From Blastocatellia bacterium (GTDB lineage: Bacteria > Acidobacteriota > Blastocatellia > UBA7656): a DNA stretch of 64,000 nt. Shown one piece after another: positions 16,107 to 23,200 of this stretch (within the stretch, counting starts at the first letter, position 1; each line of letters begins with the position of its first letter). The DNA lies in assembly GCA_035275065.1 (NCBI GenBank), contig DATENM010000150.1, forward strand, positions 1-64,000, in the 5' to 3' direction. The notes beneath the pieces are model-generated. The model was not told the origin of the DNA. It saw nothing but the letters and a program-made list of their open reading frames with translations, and ran no database searches. Both the position numbers and the translations under genes were made by a program.

Positions 16107-17187
16107 CAATCACCGTCCTGAGCAGCAAACTCTTCAAGCGAATCTCGTCGTCGCTCTGGATGCCCATCTGGGCGACGTAGAGCGGCACCGCGCCCTGCCG
16201 CAGTCCTTCAAGTCGCACCGCATCCTTTTCCGTCGCGATCACGAAATCGGCTGCCGCCTGTTGCGCGGCGGCGCTCGCGCGGTCGAGATCAGCCTGCGTG
16301 AAGGGATGATGGTCGCGGAAGAAATTTTCGCTGACGATATCGATGCCGGCTTGCAGAATGTCGTCGGCAAAAGCGTGCGGATTGCCGATGCCGCACAGCA
16401 GCGCCGCCTTCCAGCCGGCGAATTCGCGCGCTTCATAGACCGTGCCGGTCTCAAGGTGGCGCAGGCCGTTGATGCAGCTCGCCACATACATCACGGGAAT
16501 TTGATCGCCGCAGAAATGGCGAATGATGGCTTGCGCCCGCGCCTGATCGAATGGCCGGTCGGCGCGCGTGACGATGATGGCATCGGCGCGCTTGATGCCG
16601 TAAAGCGGCTCGCGCAGGCGGCCCAGCGGCACCATCTCGAAATCGCCGAACGGATCGCTCGCGTCGATCAACAACAGATTCAAGTCGCGCGCCAGTTGCA
16701 GGTGCTGATACGCATCGTCGAGCACCAGCACATTGGCGCCGAGCCCGCGGGTGGCGCGCAAGCCGGCCTCGAAGCGGTCTTTGTGAATGACGATGGGCAC
16801 GTCGGGCAGCCGTCGCGCCAGCATCAGCGGCTCGTCGCCGACTTCGCGGTATGACCGGGAGTTTACCGATTCGACGTCCGCGCCGCCACTTGAAGGGCCC
16901 GGCGCATTGAGCATTTGCATGGCGGCGGACTCGCGCCCGTAGCCGCGTGTGAGAATCGCTACGCGGTGCGCCTCGCCGCGCAGGTAGCCGGCGATGTATT
17001 CGACCATCGGCGTCTTGCCGGTGCCGCCGAGCGTGATGTTGCCGACGGCGATCACGGTCGCCTCAAGCCGGCGTGGCTTCAGGTAGCCGGTTTCGTAAGC
17101 GGCGACGCGCAAGCGCACCGCCAGCTCATAAAGTTTCGCCGGCAGCCAGACCATCGCGCGCTTAAGCCTTTTGTCTTTAGCGATCAC
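16066..17187 (-). CDS. lpxK: Tetraacyldisaccharide 4'-kinase (lipid A)
   Basis: A 373-aa inner-membrane-associated kinase that phosphorylates the 4' position of the lipid A disaccharide. The N terminus has a membrane-anchor-like helix, followed by the P-loop VGNITLGGTGKTP (about residues 47-59), ILTRGYGRES, and the LDDAYQHLQLARDLNLLLIDA block typical of LpxK. GTG 17187 is the only sensible start: waaA stops at 17197, 9 bases upstream, so the two are one operon. The final dozen residues (SGVRSQESE and before) come from the family D palindrome and are not part of the conserved enzyme. Confidence 0.93.
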   Translation of the reverse strand: MIAKDKRLKRAMVWLPAKLYELAVRLRVAAYETGYLKPRRLEATVIAVGNITLGGTGKTPMVEYIAGYLRGEAHRVAILTRGYGRESAAMQMLNAPGPSSGGADVESVNSRSYREVGDEPLMLARRLPDVPIVIHKDRFEAGLRATRGLGANVLVLDDAYQHLQLARDLNLLLIDASDPFGDFEMVPLGRLREPLYGIKRADAIIVTRADRPFDQARAQAIIRHFCGDQIPVMYVASCINGLRHLETGTVYEAREFAGWKAALLCGIGNPHAFADDILQAGIDIVSENFFRDHHPFTQADLDRASAAAQQAAADFVIATEKDAVRLEGLRQGAVPLYVAQMGIQSDDEIRLKSLLLRTVIAKKKSGVRSQESE

Positions 17188-17196
17188 CGCATTCGC

Positions 17197-18513
17197 TCAC
17201 GAAATTCGCTCACGAATCGCCGCCACGGTGCAGCGGGTCGCGCCGCGATTCGATAGTAAGATTTGTCGCGCCCTGGCGCCCAGCGCCCGCGCCGCCTCGC
17301 CGTCTCGGAGCAGGCGGATCAGCTCGCGGGTGAGCGCGCTGGCCAGGGCTTCGCCGGTCGCCTGTATCTGCACGACGGCGGCGGCGGCGGCGAAGTCTGC
17401 GACGATCTGCCGAAAGTTCTCGGTGTGCGGGCCGACGATGATGGGCCGGGCAAAAGCCGCGGGCTCGATGATGTTGTGGCCGCCGCGCGCCACCAGGCTG
17501 CCGCCGACAAAGACGACGCCGGCGAAGCGATAAACCGCCGCCAGCTCGCCGATAGTGTCGAGCAGGATGATGTCGGCGCGTGCCGCGTCAGCCTGCGCGA
17601 CCGAGCGCCGCGCATAATCAAGACCGCTTTGCGCAATCAAAGCGGCAACCTCGTCGAAGCGTTCCGGGTGGCGTGGCGCGATCAGCAGCCGCGCCTCTTC
17701 AAGTCCCGGCTCGCGGCGAATCTCGCGGAGCGCCGCAAGCAACATCGGCTCTTCGCCGGGCGCGGTGCTGCCGGCGACAATCAGGAAGCGCGAAGCCGAG
17801 AGCGCGAACTGGCGATCAATCTCGCTGGCGATTGGCGAGGCGACATCATCGGCCTGCGGCTCGCCGTCGCTTGCCGCCACATCGTATTTGAGATTGCCGC
17901 AGACCCGCACTTCGCTTGCGCCGAGCGCGCGGGCGCGTTCCGCGTCAGCGTCGGATTGCATCACCAGCAGCGACAGATCGGCGAGCGCTCGTTTGATGAA
18001 GCGGCGCGCTCGCCGGTAACGCGCAAACGAGCGCGGCGAGATGCGCCCGTTGGCGATGACCGTGACAATGCGGCGGCGGCGGCACTCGCGCAAGAAGTTC
18101 GGCCACAGCTCGGTTTCAAGAATCACGACCAGCGACGGTCGCACGCGGTCGAGGGCGCGGCGCACGCTGAACGACCAATCGAAAGGGAAATAGCAGACCG
18201 CATCAAAATGCCCCGGCTGCTCGGCACGCGCCAGCCGCTGGCCAGTCGCTGTGGTTGTCGAAACCAGAATGCGCCAGCCGGCGAGCTCTTCGCGCAGCGC
18301 GGCGATCAATGGCCTGGCCGCGATAAACTCGCCGACCGACACCGCATGCACCCACACCGTCGGGCGCGCGTCGTCGCCAGGCGCTTTCGGCAAGCGTCCC
18401 AGCCGCTCGCGAAAGCTGCCCGCATACTTGCCGTGACGTAAAGCTTGATAAATGAAATAGGGCAGCAGCAGCACGAACAACGCCGTCAGGATGAGGCTGT
18501 AGAGCAGGTACAT
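17197..18513 (-). CDS. waaA: 3-deoxy-D-manno-octulosonic acid (Kdo) transferase
   Basis: A 438-aa GT30 glycosyltransferase that adds Kdo to lipid IVA on the cytoplasmic face of the inner membrane. ATG 18513 begins the usual N-terminal anchor (MYLLYSLILTALFVLLLPYF); a TTG three codons upstream is less likely. Conserved blocks are VWVHAVSVGEFIAARPLI, FPFDWSFSVRRAL, VILETELWPNFLREC, VCGNLKYD and GHNIIEPAAFARPIIVGPH. The gene is followed directly by lpxK, so two successive steps of lipid A/Kdo assembly are co-transcribed. This shows the organism makes an LPS-type outer membrane. Confidence 0.94.
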   Translation of the reverse strand: MYLLYSLILTALFVLLLPYFIYQALRHGKYAGSFRERLGRLPKAPGDDARPTVWVHAVSVGEFIAARPLIAALREELAGWRILVSTTTATGQRLARAEQPGHFDAVCYFPFDWSFSVRRALDRVRPSLVVILETELWPNFLRECRRRRIVTVIANGRISPRSFARYRRARRFIKRALADLSLLVMQSDADAERARALGASEVRVCGNLKYDVAASDGEPQADDVASPIASEIDRQFALSASRFLIVAGSTAPGEEPMLLAALREIRREPGLEEARLLIAPRHPERFDEVAALIAQSGLDYARRSVAQADAARADIILLDTIGELAAVYRFAGVVFVGGSLVARGGHNIIEPAAFARPIIVGPHTENFRQIVADFAAAAAVVQIQATGEALASALTRELIRLLRDGEAARALGARARQILLSNRGATRCTVAAIRERIS

Positions 18514-18527
18514 AATCAACAAGCGGA

Positions 18528-18559
18528 GTAAAAAGTTTGAGGCGGGCCATACCCGCCTC
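18528..18559 (-). terminator. Intrinsic terminator after efp
   Basis: Read on the minus strand, gaggcggg / cccgcctc is an 8-bp stem with a 5-base loop (18539-18559), followed by AAACTTTTT. It lies about 55 bases after the efp stop and just before waaA, separating the two minus-strand units. Confidence 0.7.
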
Positions 18560-18613
18560 GCCTCTACAACTGCCGCGCCCGAGGCGCGACGATTCGCCTC
18601 AACTCAGCCGCGT

Positions 18614-19171
18614 TTACTTGGCGCGCTCAAGGTAGGTGCCTTTCGACGGGTCAACGCGAATGCGGTCACCTTCCTTGACGAACGGCGGCACTTGCACGGT
18701 GACGCCGGTTTCGAGCTTCGCCGGCTTCGGGCTGTTCGACGCCGTCGCGCCTTTCATTTCGGGCGTCGTTTCGACGACCGTCAGCTCGACCGACGGCGGA
18801 AGTTCGACGCCGATGGGCGCGCCGTCAAAGAATTCGACCTGAATCTTGGTGCCCGGCGTCAGGTAATCTATCGCGTCGCCGAGCGATTCGCGGTCGAGGG
18901 CGATCTGGTCATAGGTCTCGGTGTTCATGAAGTGATACATGTCGCCGTCCGAGTAGAGATACTCCATCTCGTGATCTTCGAGGGCGGCGCGCTCGATGTT
19001 TTCAGTCGAGCTGAAACGCACCTCGGTCGAGGAGCCGTTCTTGAGGTTGCGCAGCTTGGCCTGCACAAAGGCGCGCAGGTTGCCCGGCGTGCGGTGCTGG
19101 AAATCGAGCACGCGGTGCGGCCCGCCGTTGTACATAATGATCATCCCGCGTCGAATGTCGTTTGCGTTCAT
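18614..19171 (-). CDS. efp: Elongation factor P with asparagine at the loop tip
   Basis: A 185-aa EF-P, which relieves ribosome stalling at proline runs. All three beta domains are present: an N-terminal KOW-like domain (GMIIMYNGGPHRVLDFQH), the central OB domain (MEYLYSDGDMYHFMNTETYDQI), and the C-terminal OB domain ending GVTVQVPPFVKEGDRIRVDPSKGTYLERAK. The loop that reaches the peptidyl-transferase centre reads RTPGNLRAF, so the position that is Lys (PGKG) or Arg in well-studied EF-Ps is Asn31. No epmA, epmB or earP gene is visible here. An AGAAGGGAAACTG ribosome-binding site precedes ATG 19171. Confidence 0.95.
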   Translation of the reverse strand: MNANDIRRGMIIMYNGGPHRVLDFQHRTPGNLRAFVQAKLRNLKNGSSTEVRFSSTENIERAALEDHEMEYLYSDGDMYHFMNTETYDQIALDRESLGDAIDYLTPGTKIQVEFFDGAPIGVELPPSVELTVVETTPEMKGATASNSPKPAKLETGVTVQVPPFVKEGDRIRVDPSKGTYLERAK

Positions 19172-19400
19172 AGCAATCAGTTTCCCTTCTCGTCGTCTGG
19201 TCGGTTTGTTATGAATTCAGCCGTCCGGCTAACCTCCTACATTACCGCATCCCGAAACCGCCATGCAAGCAAGGCTAACCGCGGCGCGGCGCTACTTTTT
19301 GTGACCCAACACACTATGAATCTGTTATAGTGTGAGCGCTCAAGACAGTCACGGCGTTCTCGCCACCTGCGTATCAACAGAGACGGATTGAAAACAAACC

Positions 19401-19817
19401 ATGGGAAAGACATTCGATTGCCTCAACTGTGTAGGCATCTGCTGCTCAGTGTACAACCGCGTCGAAGTGACCGGGCGCGACATCAACCGCATCGCCCGAC
19501 ATTTCAACATCACGCCGGAAGCCGCCACCGCGCGCTTCACCAAAGTCCTCGAAGGCGAGCGCGTCCTGCGCCGCAAGAAAGACCCGCTGCTCGGCGAGAC
19601 CTGCATCTTTCACGATCTTGAAAAACGGCTCTGCGGCCAGTACGATGCGCGCCCGCACGTCTGCCGCATCTGGCCCGATCACGGCGACGGCGGCTGCGTC
19701 TACTATGACGTTTTGCAATTCGAGCGCGACCAGCAGGGCAAACACAACGTCGTGCCGCTCATTCAACTGGCATACAAGGCAGAAGACAAAAAGGCTAAGG
19801 GGAGCGGCTCACGCTAA
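19401..19817 (+). CDS. YkgJ-type cysteine-cluster protein (putative metal-chelating)
   Basis: A 138-aa cytoplasmic protein. The N terminus has FDCLNCVGICCSVY (CxxCxxxCC); further cysteines occur in TCIFHD, LCGQYDARPHVCRIWP and GGCVYYD. This pattern is that of the YkgJ (PF03692-like) zinc- or iron-chelating family, whose role is not known. A bases-rich leader with TATAGT near 19327 may hold the promoter. The next gene, a ferredoxin-like protein, begins 38 bases downstream, suggesting both handle Fe-S or metal chemistry. Confidence 0.85.
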   Translation: MGKTFDCLNCVGICCSVYNRVEVTGRDINRIARHFNITPEAATARFTKVLEGERVLRRKKDPLLGETCIFHDLEKRLCGQYDARPHVCRIWPDHGDGGCVYYDVLQFERDQQGKHNVVPLIQLAYKAEDKKAKGSGSR

Positions 19818-19855
19818 GGCCGCCAGCCGCAGTCGCGGCAGAGCTGTGCTAAGCT

Positions 19856-20230
19856 ATGGCTATGCGCGACGAACTGCAAGCGAAGGCCGAAAAGCTCGGC
19901 GTCCATCGCATCCGCCGCCACATCTTTTTGTGTTGTGATCAGAGCAAGCCGAAGTGCGCCGACAAAGAGCTGAGCCTTGTCTCCTGGGAATACCTCAAGC
20001 GGCGGCTGAAAGAGTTGCGTCTGGTGGGCGACGGCGGCGTCTATCGCACGAAAGCCAACTGCCTGCAAATTTGCGCCGGCGGCCCCATCGCCGTCGTCTA
20101 TCCTGAAGGCGCGTGGTATCACTCCTGCACGCCCGACACGCTAGAGCAGATCATCCAACGTCACCTTCTGAATGGCGAGGTCGTCGAGGAATTCCTCATT
20201 ACCCGACACCCGCTCGACCGTGAGAAGTGA
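19856..20230 (+). CDS. Thioredoxin-like [2Fe-2S] ferredoxin-domain protein
   Basis: A 124-aa soluble protein. FLCCDQSKPKC (residues 25-35) and CLQICAGGP (residues 69-77) give the CX(9-12)C ... CX3C ligand set of thioredoxin-fold [2Fe-2S] ferredoxins, as in the NuoE family or (2Fe-2S) ferredoxin-domain proteins of cyanobacteria and acidobacteria. The C terminus EFLITRHPL is typical of these single-domain forms. It probably transfers electrons in the cytoplasm; the partner is unknown. ATG 19862 is an in-frame alternative start. It converges with the giant nuclease gene. Confidence 0.82.
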   Translation: MAMRDELQAKAEKLGVHRIRRHIFLCCDQSKPKCADKELSLVSWEYLKRRLKELRLVGDGGVYRTKANCLQICAGGPIAVVYPEGAWYHSCTPDTLEQIIQRHLLNGEVVEEFLITRHPLDREK

Positions 20231-20231
20231 C

Positions 20232-20271
20232 GAGTGACAAGAGGCGGTTGCCGGTTCCGCTCTTGTCACTC
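20232..20271. repeat. Intergenic palindrome, family C, between convergent genes
   Basis: gagtgacaagagg(c)gg pairs with ccgctcttgtcactc around a 9-base loop: a nearly perfect 15-bp stem just after the ferredoxin stop and before the minus-strand nuclease stop. It could end transcription from both sides, though no long T run follows. Confidence 0.75.
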
Positions 20272-20289
20272 ATCTTCTTCAACGCGGCC

Positions 20290-23200
20290 TCAGTGCTTCG
20301 ACTGCGCCACCGACGGACAGGTGCAGGTGTTGTTGGCCATGTTCTGATCGGTGATGACACAGGTCGTCTGGTTGGCAATGATCAAGGTCGCCGTGCCGCG
20401 CTTCACGGCCATATCGGCAGTGATCTTGATCTTGCGATTGCCCTTGATGTGGTCGAAGGACACCGTGCAGCCGCGCACCGTCAATGTGCCGGTGCCGGTG
20501 GCGGTGACTACGCCGTTGCAGCAGAACTGGTAATCACCCGTCTGCGCATCGAATAGCACCACATTGCCGGGGTTCGACTCATCCTGTAGACAGCCCGTCC
20601 AGACGCGCACCGCGAACGAGCAGGTCGCCGTGTTGCCCGAAGCGTCGGTCGCCGTGCAGGTCACGCTCGTCGTCCCCGTCGCGAAGACCGACCCTGAAGG
20701 CGGCACACACGCTACCGTCGCCCCCGGACAGTTATCCGAAATCGCCGGCGTCGCGTAGGTCACCGTCTGCGATGTCGAGATCGGGCAGGTGATCGGCGTC
20801 ACCGTGCTGATCGCCGCCGGACAACCGTTGGTGAAGACTGGCGGTTGTGTGTCGTTGACCTTGACGGTGAAGCTGCACGTCGCGTTGGGCGACACGCCGT
20901 TGCTCGCCGTACAACTCACCGTCGTCATGCCCACGGGGAAGCTGGCTCCTGGCGGCGGCGAGCAGACCACGGTCGGCGCCGGCAGGCCGGAAGCGGTCAC
21001 CGTGTAGTTGACGTTGGCCGCACACTGTCCAGTGGCCGCAGCGGCGATGACAGGGCTGGCCGGACAGGTGATCGATGGCGCCGCGCCGATGTTGATCGTC
21101 ACCTGGGCAAAGGAGTCCGCGCAGGGCGGATTGGCAATCGTCCACCTCAACACGATAGGCCCGGTGCCGCCCGTGTGCGTGAAGGTCGAGTTGCCGGTAT
21201 GCAGGCCGCTGAAAGTTCCGGTTCCGCCGCTCTGTACCGTCCAGGTGCCGTTGCCGGAAGTGGGAGTATTGCCACCGAGGCCGGCGGTCGTGCCGCCCGG
21301 CGCAATCGTCTGATTCGGACCGACCGAGGCGGTTGTCGGCGGAGGCACGACGGTGACTGTCGTGGCGGCAGAAGGTGCGCTGGTACAGCCACTAGCCGTC
21401 ACCGTCACGGTATAGCTGCCGTTCGCGGTAGCGACGTATTGCTGGCCCGTCGCGCCGCCGATAGGGCTGCTGTTCAAGTACCATTGATTGCCGCTGGCGC
21501 TGCTCGAAGTGAGGGTGACGCTGCCGCCTTGGCAGAAGGTCGTCGGGCCTCCCGGCGTGATCGTTGGCGTCGGTGGAATCGGATTGACGGTGACGACTAC
21601 GGGTGACGAAGCCGCGCTGGTGCAGCCGCTGGCCGTCACCGTCACGGTATAGCTGCCGTTCGCTGTGGCGACGTATTGTTGGCCGGTGGCACCGCCAATC
21701 GGGCTGCTGTCCAGATACCACTGATTGCCGCTGGCGCTGCTTGAGGTCAAGGTCACCGAACCGCCGGCGCAAAATGTCGTCGGCCCACCTGGCGTGATCG
21801 TCGGCGTCGGTGGGGTTGGATTTACCGTTACCGTCGTTGCGTTGGAAGCCGCGCTGGTGCAGCCGCTAGCCGTCACCGTCACGGTATAGCTGCCGTTCGC
21901 GGTAGCAATGTATTGCTGGCCCGTCGCGCCGCCGATGGGACTGCCGTTCAAGTACCATTGGTTGCCGCTGGCGCTGCTCGAAGTGAGGGTGACGCTGCCG
22001 CCTTGGCAGAAGGTCGTCGGGCCTCCCGGCGTGATCGTCGGCGTCGGTGGAATCGGGTTCACCGTCACGGTCGTCGGCTCCGAGGTCTTCATGCAATCGC
22101 CGACCGTGATCGTCACCGTATAGCTGCCGCTCGCGGTGGCAGTGTACTGCTGAGACGTCGCTCCCCCGATGGGCGAGCCGTCAAGGTTCCACTGGTAACC
22201 GTCGGCGCTGCTTGAGCTCAAGACGACGCTGTCGCCCGTGCAGAAAGTCGTCGGGCCTCCCGGCGTGATCGTCGGCGTCGCCGTGTAGTCGCACGGCGGG
22301 AAGAGGCCGACAAGCACAGGGTCATGATCGGATGCCCTGTAAGGCGTGCCCGGCTGGAAGACGACGCGCGGCGGCACCAGCGCCGAGCCGTCCGGCTTCT
22401 CTTCAAAAGTAGATTCGCCGGCGTCTTTCACTTCATCGTTGTAATCGAACAGGTCGACTTCGTCGGCGTTGATGTGCCAGGCGTCCGCGCCGGTGATCTT
22501 CGCTAGCAGGCTGCTGCTGGCGAAGGCGTAGTCGAGGTGACCCAGCTCGCCGCTGAAGAGATAGGAATAAGCGTTCGCGCCGTGAAACACGGTCTCCATA
22601 TCAGAGAAGCCGCCGCTCTCCAGCGTCGTCACCGGGTTTTCCTGGGCGTAAGAGTTGAAGTCGCCGAGCAACAAGATGTCCGGATCGCCCGCCGCCGGCA
22701 GCACCGTGCTGTTGATCCAGGTGAGCAGGCGGGACGCTTGCTGGGTGCGCCGGTCGTTGAAACAGCCCTGACCGTCGTTCGCGTCCGCGTCCGCGCCGGT
22801 GCCAGGGCAGCCCTTCGACTTGAAGTGATTGGCGACGACCGTAAAGCGCTCGCCGAAGGCCGGGTTCGCCGGGTCAACCACATCAAAGGTCTGCGCCGTC
22901 GGCGGGCGGTTGTGAATCGGGTCGAGGTCTACGAGCGGCGAGCCAACCGGCGACACGATGCCCGTGCGGTAGATCAACTGCACACGGATGGCGTCGGTGC
23001 CCAGCGTCCCGCCGGTGTTGACGAAAGCGTAAGGGTGCGCGCCGCCGCAGCGGGCGTTGATCGCGCCGAGCAGATCGGTGATGGTGTCGGACGGCGTCGT
23101 GTTCTCAAGCTCCATGAAAGCGTAGATGTCAGCATTGAGCGAGCAGACGACGATGGAGGCGCGCTCGCGCTGGCGGTTCAGCTCGGCAACGCTATCGGCA

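Noticed and set aside
21353..22300. CRISPR-like array
   Set aside because: The units are 237 bases, in frame, and encode Ig-like domains; there are no short repeats with unique spacers.
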